A DNA stretch of 64,000 nucleotides. Origin: Thermoplasmata archaeon (GTDB lineage: Archaea > Thermoplasmatota > Thermoplasmata > Lutacidiplasmatales > SKW197). The notes below the pieces were generated by a model. The model was not told where the DNA came from, did no database searches, and was given only the letters and a program-made list of their open reading frames with translations. The stretch spans positions 62,001 through 126,000 of the forward strand of contig JAVZCK010000002.1 of NCBI GenBank assembly GCA_038874435.1. The letters run 5' to 3'. This document shows positions 42,289 through 49,436 of the stretch, in pieces (position 1 is the first letter of the stretch; every line of letters starts with the position of its first letter). A program made the translations under genes and the position numbers.

Positions 42289-45201
42289 TTAAGAGCGTTT
42301 TGTTCTGGCTCTTAAAAAGAAACCGAGACAGGTAATGGCAAGCATGAAAATGGGCAGGACAGAGAGTTCGCTCACAGGTCTTTCAAGTGGATACCAGTCG
42401 CTTGCCCCAACACTGCCAGCAATGGGATAGGCATCTGCACTGCCCCAGCCATTACCATCCCAGTTACTCCAGTAGTTGCCTTCCTGAGATGTGTTGTCAT
42501 ACCAAAAGTTGCCGCTAAAATGAGCGCATGCCTGGCAATTGCCAGAAACGCCTTTGCCCGCACAATTGTTGCGAATGAAATTGTTGTGGTGGATTGTGTT
42601 GCCTGTAGAACCCCATGATATATAGAGACCATACTTTGTGTTGTAGCAAATCCAGTTATAGGTGATGTTGTTGTCGCTTGAGTGATCCAAGTAGATGCCG
42701 TAGCCGTTGCCCGAGGCGTTGTTGTTTGTGATGGTGTTGTTGCTTGATAACTCCAAGAAGATGCCGTATTGGGAGTTGCCCGAGGCATTGTTGTTTGTGA
42801 TGATGTTGTTGCTTGAGGAAGACAAGTAGATGCCGTAGCCGTTGCCCGAGGCGTTGTTGTTTGTGATGATGTTGTTGCTTGATAACTCCAAGAAGATGCC
42901 GTATTGGGAGTTGCCCGAGACATTGTTGTTTGTGATGGTGTTATACTTTGAGAACCCTAGTTGGATTGCGACACTTGCATTAGAAATAGTCAACCCTGAT
43001 ACTGTCATAGTTAAACAATTTGCAAGAATTACCTGCCCGGCATCAGATGGAACAGTTTCGCCATTGCGGTTCTTGTAGTAGTACACAGGTTTACCGTTCA
43101 CTAAATTTGTTGTGTCTATGTTATGCGTATTCCAGTGCTCTAACATATGTCCCCAAATTCCTATCCCGTTCTCCCAGAGAATGTTGTTTGTAATGATGTT
43201 GTTGCTTGAGTCCAACAAGTAGATGCCGTAGTTGGAGTTGCCCGAGGCGTTGTTGTTTGTGATGCTGTTGTTGCTTGATAACTCCAAGAAGATGCCGTAT
43301 TGGGAGTTGCCAGAGGCATTGTTGTTTGTGATGATGTTGTTGCTTGAGGAAGACAAGTAGATGCCGTAGCCGTTGCCCGAGGCATTGTTGTTTGTTATGT
43401 TGTTGTTGTCGCTTGAGGAATTCAAGTAGATGCCGTAGTTGGAATTGCCCGAGGCGTTGTTGTTTGTGATGCTGTTGTTGCTTGAGTAATACAAGCAGAT
43501 GCCGTATCTGGAGTTGCCCGAGGCGTTGTTGTTTGTGATGCTGTTGTTGCTTGAGAACCACAAGGAGATGCCTAAGGAGTTGCTCGAGGCGTTGTTGTTT
43601 GTTATGTTGTTGTTGTTGCTTGAGTAATCCAAGAAGATGCCGTCGTAGGAGTTGCCCGAGGCGTTGTTGTTTGTTATGTTGTTGTTGCTTGAGAACTCCA
43701 AGAAGATGCCTAAGGAGTTGCCCGAGGCGGTGTTGTTTGTGATGCTGTTGTTGCTTGAGTCCCAACCCAAGTAGATGCCGTACTCGGAGTTGCCCGAGGC
43801 GGTGTTGTTTGTGATGCTGTTGTTGCTTGAGTAATACAAGTAGATGCCGTATCTGGAGTTACCCGAGGCGGTGTTGTTTGTGATGCTGTTGTTGCTTGAG
43901 GAAGACAAGAGGATGCCGTAGGTGTTGCTAGAGGCGTTGTTGTTTGTCATGGTGTTGTACTGGCTACCTTTATACAAATAAATTCCCAAGTTTGAGTTGT
44001 TGCACTTGTTGGAATCCAATGTGCCATGTCTCACATTGATTAACGCAATTCCAGCACCGTAGGGAACACTGCCTGAATCTGTTGCTCCACGCACGCTGCA
44101 GTTTCTTATCACAAAATAGGCATCCGTGTTCTCAATCCAGAAGCCATACCTGCCTCCATTTGCATCAATGTCATAGCCGTCAATTATGTATGGATTTCCT
44201 TCGCTTCCATCTCCAGGCCAGCCCTCACTAGCTGCCTGGTGTGCAAAAACATAATTGCCGTTTATGTGGATTGGTGGGTGAGGTGTGCCTTTTACCTCCA
44301 TCTCCGTGCTCTTTGCTCTTGCAGTTGCGTGGCTATTCAGATAAAGTCCAGACATAGAAACTTTCGCATTTTCGCTTCGGAACGCATTATCAACCATGCC
44401 CTTGTTGCCGTTCCAGTCAATCATGTAGAAGTAAACTGCGTAACTTTCTCCAATGCCAAGCACACTTTTGGTTGCCATCGTCTCCATTTCCTTCCCGTTT
44501 GTTGCTGCAGGCACGCTATCACCAATGTTCCATGTCCATTCCTGCTGCACCACACCTGCAAAACTCAAAACACGGCTTGCCTCTATCTTTCCATTCTTGC
44601 CAACCATCTCTATTGCCCTGTCTGCACCCACTGCAAAATTAACAGATGGCTTGAATCCAGTTGTTGGGTTGTTGTCAGTGTCCACGAACACATAAGCTAC
44701 ATCTCTACCGTTTACATTCGGAATTGCAGTTTCTCGCTGAGTTGCAAAAGAAACATTGTGCTCTGATAAGGTCTCACCAGCAGGACTGCAATTGCCAGCA
44801 AGGAACCTGCCATGAACCTTCGCATAGAATGCCACATTCTTGCCTAAATCAGCAGTTGCATACTCTTCAATGTCTATGTTCTCTGGCACGCTCACATCTC
44901 TTCCCTTCGTGGTCTTTTCAACACCTTGCCAGTCCTCAAAACTACCATCTATTTTTATTGAGCTAGCATTGCCACTCTGCCATGTGAGAAACGCAACAAC
45001 GCTCAGCACCAGCATTGCAAGCACAAAAACAGCCAGAATTTTGTCATGGTTTCTGCTCTCCTTCAATTTTCTTCCAGTTCTGTGGCTATTCCCATTGGTG
45101 AAGCCATTTGTCAGCCCATTTGTAAAACCACGGGTGTTGTCTCTGCCATTTCTGAGCCCTAAACTCTTCGGAGTTTTGCTCTCCAATTTCATGAGAACCA
45201 C
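42289..45201 (-). CDS. Anchored parallel beta-helix (NosD-like) surface protein
   Basis: 970 residues. The N terminus contains the Asn-Gly repeat GFTNGLTNGFTNGN ahead of a membrane helix (ILAVFVLAMLVLSVVAFLTW). A CBM9/DOMON-like domain (IKIDGSFEDWQG onward) follows. Then come about 16 parallel-beta-helix turns of the form NNNASGNSQYGIFLELSSNN, interrupted once by an insertion (ILWENGIGIWGH to ASVAIQLGFSKYN). The C terminus is a transmembrane anchor (VLPIFMLAITCLGFFL) and basic tail. Nearly every turn carries NAS, NTAS or NNT sequons. A GTG start at 45201 fits the TATA spacing (leaderless); ATG 45192 is the alternative. Likely an S-layer or adhesive/glycan-binding protein. Confidence 0.85.
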   Translation of the reverse strand: MVLMKLESKTPKSLGLRNGRDNTRGFTNGLTNGFTNGNSHRTGRKLKESRNHDKILAVFVLAMLVLSVVAFLTWQSGNASSIKIDGSFEDWQGVEKTTKGRDVSVPENIDIEEYATADLGKNVAFYAKVHGRFLAGNCSPAGETLSEHNVSFATQRETAIPNVNGRDVAYVFVDTDNNPTTGFKPSVNFAVGADRAIEMVGKNGKIEASRVLSFAGVVQQEWTWNIGDSVPAATNGKEMETMATKSVLGIGESYAVYFYMIDWNGNKGMVDNAFRSENAKVSMSGLYLNSHATARAKSTEMEVKGTPHPPIHINGNYVFAHQAASEGWPGDGSEGNPYIIDGYDIDANGGRYGFWIENTDAYFVIRNCSVRGATDSGSVPYGAGIALINVRHGTLDSNKCNNSNLGIYLYKGSQYNTMTNNNASSNTYGILLSSSSNNSITNNTASGNSRYGIYLYYSSNNSITNNTASGNSEYGIYLGWDSSNNSITNNTASGNSLGIFLEFSSNNNITNNNASGNSYDGIFLDYSSNNNNITNNNASSNSLGISLWFSSNNSITNNNASGNSRYGICLYYSSNNSITNNNASGNSNYGIYLNSSSDNNNITNNNASGNGYGIYLSSSSNNIITNNNASGNSQYGIFLELSSNNSITNNNASGNSNYGIYLLDSSNNIITNNILWENGIGIWGHMLEHWNTHNIDTTNLVNGKPVYYYKNRNGETVPSDAGQVILANCLTMTVSGLTISNASVAIQLGFSKYNTITNNNVSGNSQYGIFLELSSNNIITNNNASGNGYGIYLSSSSNNIITNNNASGNSQYGIFLELSSNNTITNNNASGNGYGIYLDHSSDNNITYNWICYNTKYGLYISWGSTGNTIHHNNFIRNNCAGKGVSGNCQACAHFSGNFWYDNTSQEGNYWSNWDGNGWGSADAYPIAGSVGASDWYPLERPVSELSVLPIFMLAITCLGFFLRARTKRS
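42650..43960 (-). repeat. Tandem ~69-bp coding repeats of the beta-helix gene
   Basis: About fifteen units of roughly 66-72 bp share the plus-strand core GTTGTTTGTGATGNTGTTGT. Some non-adjacent units are nearly identical; for example AACTCCAAGAAGATGCCGTA recurs near 42750, 42885 and 43285. This indicates recent internal duplication or gene conversion. The array is entirely in frame with the protein repeat. Confidence 0.85.
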
Positions 45202-45222
45202 AGAGAGAGAATAGGAAAGTGA

Positions 45223-45234
45223 GTATATAAAATC
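45223..45234 (-). promoter_or_regulatory. TATA element of the beta-helix surface-protein gene
   Basis: The minus strand reads GATTTTATATAC, 26 nt before GTG 45201 and 35 nt before ATG 45192. Confidence 0.6.
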
Positions 45235-45295
45235 TCTCTAGCAATATCTAGCACATTGTTTGTTGTCTCCTTTGTATTATTGACAAGCTGAGTCC

Positions 45296-46144
45296 TCAGT
45301 GTATCTCCTTCACCGCCAGAATTTCCGTGCGGAAGCCAGAGAAGGAGGAAAGCAACACCTTCTCCTTTGCGAATGCACCTGTCTCCTCAATGTATTTTGC
45401 AAAATGTTCAATCCTGAAGGCGTCTTTCTCAGGCACCTTCACTGAAACGAAGGCAGCTCTTGCAGGGGTTGCTTCAATGTCGTTCAGTGCCTGGAGCAAA
45501 CTTGTGCCCATCCCGAGGTCTGCTCTTCCCCGGACTGGGTGTTTCTTCAACACCTCTATGCTCTTTCTGGTGAAGCCATTTACCACATGCTCAACTAGTG
45601 CATCAGCCATCTGGTTGGCTATCTTCACAACTTTCATCAACTTTTTTTCGTGAGAAAGATCGGCAATTAATTGATTATCAATGAGCCAGATGTTGCCGTC
45701 TCCCAGATACTCAATTGCTTTTTTCAAGTCGAAGTTACCTTCAAAGCAAAATGGTGCATAACCAATTACCAGCACAAGTTTATGCTCGTAAATTTCCTTC
45801 AATGCCTTTGCAATTCCCATCCCAGTTTTACCTCGAAGAGCGGTGATTACCACTATTATGTCTGGCTCGCCCACTGCCTCAGTAATCTTTTTGTAGTTGG
45901 CAATGCAAAGATGGTAAACATCCTGGCTTGTGTATTCCTCCAGGTTTCTCTCTGAAAGGTAGATTCGGTGCTGGGCTGCAGCACTAAGCAGACTTCCGCC
46001 GAGACAGAGGTTGATTGCCACTTTCTTGATTCTTGGCGTTTCTATTTTTATTTCCCTGAGCGTGTTGATGCCGGCGCCGCCGCAACCCACCACACAGATG
46101 TCAATCGGGGCAGAGCAATCATCAAACATCTTTATTACATTCAT
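45296..46144 (-). CDS. Divergent FtsZ-like protein lacking the T7 loop
   Basis: 282 residues, directly downstream of ftsZ. The first nucleotide-binding loop is kept (ICVVGCGGAGINTLRE, near residues 13-28). The tubulin signature is degraded from GGGTGTG to RGKTGMG (near residue 102), within a segment that still aligns to FtsZ (IIVVITALRGKTGMGIA versus IAFVIAGMGGGTGTGAA). The catalytic T7 loop (NxDxxD; NIDYAD in the neighbour) is absent. It may bind nucleotide but should not support canonical filament-coupled GTP hydrolysis; a regulator or partner of FtsZ is inferred. ATG 46144 is chosen because GGGGGTGGGAC precedes it, mirroring the ftsZ leader GGGGTGGGACC; ATG 46162 is possible. Confidence 0.75.
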   Translation of the reverse strand: MNVIKMFDDCSAPIDICVVGCGGAGINTLREIKIETPRIKKVAINLCLGGSLLSAAAQHRIYLSERNLEEYTSQDVYHLCIANYKKITEAVGEPDIIVVITALRGKTGMGIAKALKEIYEHKLVLVIGYAPFCFEGNFDLKKAIEYLGDGNIWLIDNQLIADLSHEKKLMKVVKIANQMADALVEHVVNGFTRKSIEVLKKHPVRGRADLGMGTSLLQALNDIEATPARAAFVSVKVPEKDAFRIEHFAKYIEETGAFAKEKVLLSSFSGFRTEILAVKEIH

Positions 46145-46170
46145 AGTCCCACCCCCGTTCATTTGACCAC

Positions 46171-47220
46171 CTACCTTGTAAGCTCTATTGTTCCAGGCAC
46201 AATCTCGTATATCCCTTCAGGTTCCAGTGGCACCAGTGATTTGACTCCAACTGCAATTGCCATCACTCTTATGCTACCTTCGAACTCTGGAAGAATCCTT
46301 GCACCGAAAATTATGTTTGCATCTTCACTAAATTGGGAAGCAATTCCTTCAATCACTGCATTGGCATTTCTCAGCGTAAGCTTGGTTCCACCAGTAATGT
46401 GAATTATTGCTGCTCTTGCACCTGTGTAATCCACATCCAGAAATGGATTGTTGAGGGCATCCTCTACAATTTTCTCTGGCTCCTCCTCAGAACCCTCGCC
46501 GTAAAGCAGGGTACTCATGTTTCCATCTGCATACGAAAAAATGGTCCGCATGTCTGCGTAATCAATGTTGATCAACGAGGGTAGCGTGAGTGTGTCAGTA
46601 ACGCCTGAAATCATTTCTGCAATCACCTGGTCCATCACACCGAAGGCATGCTCAAGCGGGAGCGTGGGTGCAATGTCCAGAAGCTTGTTGTTGTCCAGCA
46701 CGATCAGACAGTCCGAAAACCTCCGCAGGGCAGCGATTCCCTGTCTGGCTGTATGAATCCGCCCTTTTTCATACCTGAATGGAGATGTCGCTACAGAAAT
46801 CACAATCGCTCCTGCCTCCTTTGCAATCTCTGCCACAACAGGGGCTGCACCTGTGCCTGTTCCACCACCCATACCTGCAATTACGAATGCAATCTGCGTG
46901 CCTCTGAATACGGTCTCAAGTTCTCTCCTGGAAAGCTCGGCGGCATGTGCACCTATCTCAGGTAAGCCCCCAGCACCATTTCCCCTTGTGAGGTGGCCTC
47001 CCAGTAAAATCTTTTTCTTTGCATGGATTGATTTGAGATGGACATAGTCCGTGTTGATTGCGATGGAATCAATGTTCTTTACTCCGAGCTTCTGGAGGTG
47101 GTGTAAACTGTTGCATCCAGCACCGCCAACCCCAACAACTTTTATGTTCAGCTCTTGCTTTGGCAGGGGATACTCTTTTTCGAATTCTTCCGCATCTTTT
47201 ATTATGGAATTTATTGTCAT
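46171..47220 (-). CDS. ftsZ: Cell division GTPase FtsZ
   Basis: Polymerising tubulin-family GTPase of the division ring. The T1 loop VVGVGGAGCNSL lies near residue 29, the tubulin signature AGMGGGTGTGAAP near 112-124, and the T7 loop NIDYADMRTIF near 215. The C-terminal domain is complete (IIHITGGTKLTL, ANIIFGARI), but no long C-terminal tail is present: the protein ends soon after the globular domain (VPGTIELTR). All catalytic residues are intact. The preceding gene is an RHH regulator; the following one is the degenerate FtsZ paralogue, 26 bp downstream. A possible operator lies at 47240-47251, just upstream of the start. Confidence 0.96.
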   Translation of the reverse strand: MTINSIIKDAEEFEKEYPLPKQELNIKVVGVGGAGCNSLHHLQKLGVKNIDSIAINTDYVHLKSIHAKKKILLGGHLTRGNGAGGLPEIGAHAAELSRRELETVFRGTQIAFVIAGMGGGTGTGAAPVVAEIAKEAGAIVISVATSPFRYEKGRIHTARQGIAALRRFSDCLIVLDNNKLLDIAPTLPLEHAFGVMDQVIAEMISGVTDTLTLPSLINIDYADMRTIFSYADGNMSTLLYGEGSEEEPEKIVEDALNNPFLDVDYTGARAAIIHITGGTKLTLRNANAVIEGIASQFSEDANIIFGARILPEFEGSIRVMAIAVGVKSLVPLEPEGIYEIVPGTIELTR

Positions 47221-47239
47221 GGTCCCACCCCTTCTGGTT

Positions 47240-47251
47240 TTGTTCGGACAA
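47240..47251. promoter_or_regulatory. Candidate operator between the RHH gene and ftsZ
   Basis: TTGTTCGGACAA on the plus strand is an inverted repeat with one mismatched pair (TTGT/ACAA ends around TCGG). It lies in the short gap between the RHH stop (47257) and ftsZ ATG (47220). It shares TTGT-x-CGGACAA/TCCGACAA features with the palindrome at 47606-47618 upstream of the RHH gene. Confidence 0.5.
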
Positions 47252-47256
47252 TCTGG

Positions 47257-47595
47257 CTATTGGCTTTTTGTGATGGCGATTTCTTTTAGCTTTTTCTCCA
47301 GGTAATCTCTGATTGCATTCCTTATCGCCTCCTCGATGCTCACGGCGTCCATCCCCTCGCTTATCATCGCCTCGAGTTTCATTGCGAGGCTTTTGGGAAG
47401 TGCGAGAGTAACCACCATGATGTTTTCAGGAGGCAACTGCTTCTGGATGTAGTCATCGAGAGCACGGCGGATTACCTCTGAGAGATTTTTTTCGTTGTTC
47501 TTTTGCTGGATTTGCTCCAGTTTCTGGAGATACTCCAGAGGCAAGCGCACCGTTATTCTTGCGGTCTCTTCCGCCATCATACCACCGTCAGCCAT
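47257..47595 (-). CDS. Tandem ribbon-helix-helix transcription regulator in the ftsZ operon (CdrS-like context)
   Basis: 112 residues containing two RHH units. The first is ARITVRLPLEYLQKLEQI followed by NLSEVIRRALDDYIQK. The second is VVTLALPKSLAMKLEAM followed by SIEEAIRNAIRDYLEK. RHH proteins usually dimerise; here one chain could supply both halves. In haloarchaea a short RHH regulator (CdrS) is encoded in an operon with ftsZ2 and controls division genes, so a comparable role is inferred. ATG 47595 or ATGs at 47580/47577 (after GGTGGT) are possible starts. Palindromes flank the gene on both sides, as expected for autoregulation. Confidence 0.82.
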   Translation of the reverse strand: MADGGMMAEETARITVRLPLEYLQKLEQIQQKNNEKNLSEVIRRALDDYIQKQLPPENIMVVTLALPKSLAMKLEAMISEGMDAVSIEEAIRNAIRDYLEKKLKEIAITKSQ

Positions 47596-47605
47596 TTGCC
47601 ATTAT

Positions 47606-47618
47606 TTTGTCCGACAAA
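47606..47618. promoter_or_regulatory. Perfect palindrome at the RHH promoter (candidate autoregulatory operator)
   Basis: TTTGTCCGACAAA: TTTGTC and GACAAA are exact reverse complements around one central base. It sits about 25-30 nt downstream of the TATA centre, at the expected transcription start of the RHH-ftsZ operon. Confidence 0.55.
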
Positions 47619-47634
47619 TAGACATACACTTAGA

Positions 47635-47646
47635 AGTATATAAACC
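47635..47646 (-). promoter_or_regulatory. TATA element of the RHH-ftsZ-FtsZ-like operon
   Basis: The minus strand reads GGTTTATATACT, centred near 47640. Initiation would fall inside the palindrome at 47606-47618. Confidence 0.65.
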
Positions 47647-47670
47647 TTTGCAGGATGCAAGTTTTATTAA

Positions 47671-47940
47671 TCATCTAATATATTTTGATATATATAATTC
47701 TGTTCTTTTATTTATCGAAATCCCTGCTTCTTTTAATTCAGCCAGGCATTTTTTCATTGTAGTTTTTTCAGGAAAAATCACATAGTATGAATCAGTTCCC
47801 ACAACTCTCAAAATAAGAATTTTCAGTCCTTTTTCCAGTATCAGATTGTCCACTCTAGCTTTGAATGTCACGAAAGGCATTATGTTTTCTGGCACGTTTG
47901 GATAAGTGAGCACGCTCACAACTTCTGCAAAATGTTCCAT
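47671..47940 (-). CDS. Small protein of unknown function upstream of the division operon
   Basis: 89 residues (MEHFAEVVSVLTYPNVPE onward), alternating beta and helix with a basic, aromatic C terminus (NKRTELYISKYIR). No family recognised. Coding status rests on a clean frame, sensible residue composition and position upstream of the RHH-ftsZ promoter in the same orientation. It is separated from the RHH gene by that promoter, so co-transcription is optional. The upstream TATA is weak (AAAAATCTAAATC). Confidence 0.5.
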   Translation of the reverse strand: MEHFAEVVSVLTYPNVPENIMPFVTFKARVDNLILEKGLKILILRVVGTDSYYVIFPEKTTMKKCLAELKEAGISINKRTELYISKYIR

Positions 47941-48003
47941 GTAATTGTATACATTGCCCGAGATTTAGATTTTTCTAAAGGTGCACGGCAGAATGGTGAG
48001 AAA

Positions 48004-48015
48004 GGTTATTAAAGC
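48004..48015 (+). promoter_or_regulatory. TATA-like element of the first V4R-like paralogue
   Basis: GGTTATTAAAGC, about 51 nt before ATG 48059. The same arrangement (ATTATTAAAG, about 50 nt) precedes the second paralogue, so the promoter was apparently duplicated with the gene. Confidence 0.45.
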
Positions 48016-48058
48016 AGGAAGGCGTAGAGGTTTCTATGGCTTGGACTGTGGTGAAAAA

Positions 48059-48601
48059 ATGAGTGAAATCATGGATGGCTTGTGTAGAGCTGGGATAATT
48101 CAAACTGACATGGAATATATCAAAAAGAAAAAGGGAAACGAAGGGCTGAATACATTAGATAAGGTTTTAAAGGAAATGGGAATTAATCTTACACAAATCA
48201 AGAGTATGCGTTCCCGAGACCAGGTACCACTCAGTATGCGATGTAAATTTCTGGATGCCTGTCTGAAGGTGTTTGATGGCAAGATCGAGAAAATAAGAGA
48301 GATGGGCAGAGAAGCACCTAAGGCCTCCATGCTGATAAAGATGCTGTATCCGTTTCATCTCAGTCCAAATTACGCTTTGACACATGCATCTCGCGTGTGG
48401 CGAGACCATTACTCTGTGGGAGAAATTGTAATTTTGGAAAGTGGACCAGGACATGCTCTGTTTGCCCTGAAAAATTTCAGGACAACAAAGCTAATGTGCG
48501 TTTTTCTTGCTGGTGCATTCGCAGGTGTGGGTGACCTTACTAGAGCAAAGAATCTGGTATGCACAGAGGTAAAATGTGTGCATGCGGGGCATCCTTGGTG
48601 A
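48059..48601 (+). CDS. V4R/HNOB-like sensor paralogue 1, ending at a TGA in place of a conserved Cys
   Basis: 180 residues to the TGA at 48599-48601. It is closely related to the next gene: CRAGIIQTDMEYIKKKKG, WRDHYSVGEIVILE, LKNFRTTKLMCVF, VCTEVKCVHAGHPW. After the TGA the frame continues EYSFKWDT then TGA (48626-48628), matching EFAFKWDV of paralogue 2. The first TGA therefore replaces the conserved Cys codon (TGC/TGT in the sisters) and removes nine C-terminal positions. ATG 48059 follows GTGGTGA and sits at the same promoter distance as paralogue 2. V4R-like assignment rests on the Cys-x-G-x3-C C-terminal pattern of the family. A truncated or decaying sensor is likeliest; Sec insertion is a remote alternative. 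Confidence 0.65.
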   Translation: MSEIMDGLCRAGIIQTDMEYIKKKKGNEGLNTLDKVLKEMGINLTQIKSMRSRDQVPLSMRCKFLDACLKVFDGKIEKIREMGREAPKASMLIKMLYPFHLSPNYALTHASRVWRDHYSVGEIVILESGPGHALFALKNFRTTKLMCVFLAGAFAGVGDLTRAKNLVCTEVKCVHAGHPW

Positions 48602-48628
48602 GAATACTCTTTTAAGTGGGATACATGA

Positions 48629-48635
48629 TTTTTTT
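48629..48635 (+). terminator. T-rich tract after V4R-like paralogue 1
   Basis: Seven consecutive T residues directly follow the second in-frame TGA (48626-48628), a plausible archaeal oligo-T terminator. Its position after the second TGA suggests the gene's ancestral end was there. Confidence 0.4.
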
Positions 48636-48666
48636 CCAAGCCAGGGGAGGAAGGAAAAAATAAGAA

Positions 48667-48679
48667 AAATTATTAAAGG
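48667..48679 (+). promoter_or_regulatory. TATA-like element of V4R-like paralogue 2
   Basis: AAATTATTAAAGG, about 50 nt before ATG 48723; it resembles the element of paralogue 1. Confidence 0.45.
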
Positions 48680-48722
48680 AGTGGAGATATAGGAATACTA
48701 GATACCAAAAGTTGGTGTGGAA

Positions 48723-49292
48723 ATGGTGGAAATATCAGAGGGTTGGTGTAAGGCAGGGTTATTTCATGCAAATCTGGACTATATCAAGAAGAAGAGAGGC
48801 GATGAAGGACTGCGTCAGTTAGACAAGAAGTTAGGGGAAATGGGCATCTCGCTCAGCCAGATTCGGACAATGCGAACTCATGACCATGTTCCTCTCACCG
48901 TTAGAGCAAGATTCCTAGACGCCTGTCTGGATGTTTTTGAAGGCAACATTGAAAAAATAAAGGAAATGGGAAGGGAGGCACCTCGTGTCTCTTCCCTGAT
49001 AAAAATGATTCTTCCCTACTTTCTCACAATAAACTATACCCTGAAACATGCTCCAGCACTATGGAAAGAGCACTATTCAGTTGGAGAACTCGTGGTTCTG
49101 GAGAATGAGACAGACCATGCCCGTCTTGCCTTGAAAAATTTCAGGTCAACAAAGTTGATGTGCGTTTACTTCACTGGCTACTTTGTTGGTGTGGGCGACC
49201 TTTGCAAGGCAAAGAATATGGTGTGCACTGAAGTAAAATGTGTCCATGATGGGCAGGAATGGTGCGAATTTGCTTTTAAGTGGGATGTGTAG
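48723..49292 (+). CDS. V4R/HNOB-like small sensor paralogue 2
   Basis: 189 residues, the intact middle copy of the triplet. A helical N-terminal half (CKAGLFHANLDYIKKKRG, IKEMGREAPRVSSLIKMI) is followed by a mixed alpha/beta C-terminal half ending VCTEVKCVHDGQEWCEFAFKW. The C-terminal C-x5-G-x3-C-x-F pattern recalls the 4-vinyl-reductase (V4R) domain of the HNOB superfamily, which binds small hydrophobic or heme-like ligands; this is inferred. There is no DNA-binding or output domain. ATG 48723 is preferred over 48717 for agreement with the sister genes. Confidence 0.65.
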   Translation: MVEISEGWCKAGLFHANLDYIKKKRGDEGLRQLDKKLGEMGISLSQIRTMRTHDHVPLTVRARFLDACLDVFEGNIEKIKEMGREAPRVSSLIKMILPYFLTINYTLKHAPALWKEHYSVGELVVLENETDHARLALKNFRSTKLMCVYFTGYFVGVGDLCKAKNMVCTEVKCVHDGQEWCEFAFKWDV

Positions 49293-49324
49293 GAAAACAA
49301 ACACGGAAGAACTAGTCGCACTAA

Positions 49325-49330
49325 TTTTTT
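49325..49330 (+). terminator. T-rich tract after V4R-like paralogue 2
   Basis: Six T residues 33 nt after the stop codon, in the 144-bp spacer before paralogue 3. Confidence 0.3.
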
Positions 49331-49377
49331 CCATCAGTTGAATTTACCTGAAAGAACGAAATGTCGCTAGAGAGAGT

Positions 49378-49388
49378 GTTATATACAG
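49378..49388 (+). promoter_or_regulatory. TATA element of V4R-like paralogue 3
   Basis: GTTATATACAG, about 55 nt before ATG 49437. Unlike the TTATTAAAG elements of copies 1 and 2, it is a canonical TATA box. Confidence 0.5.
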
Positions 49389-49436
49389 GGAAGAACATAA
49401 TTCCAATTGAAAATACAGCTCAGAGAGGCGGTGGCT

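Noticed and set aside
43121-43765. Long Gln/His/Leu-rich open frame on the minus strand
   Set aside because: It is an alternate-frame reading of the tandem repeats of the beta-helix gene; repeat length divisible by three keeps the shadow frame open.
42650-43960. Regular repeats that resemble a CRISPR array
   Set aside because: Units are contiguous, imperfect and in frame with a beta-helix protein; there are no unique spacers and no cas genes nearby.
44239-45214. Plus-strand open frames opposite the N-terminal half of the beta-helix protein
   Set aside because: No domain signature; the minus-strand frame has a membrane helix and CBM9-like start.
48599-48640. Selenocysteine insertion at the TGA of V4R-like copy 1
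   Set aside because: No archaeal SECIS-like hairpin with the expected GAA/A internal loop was recognised in the short 3' region and no Sec machinery is in the window; a nonsense change is simpler.
48602-48722. tRNA or small RNA in the spacers of the V4R-like triplet
   Set aside because: No cloverleaf or conserved T-loop sequence could be found; the spacers hold T-tracts and promoter elements only.
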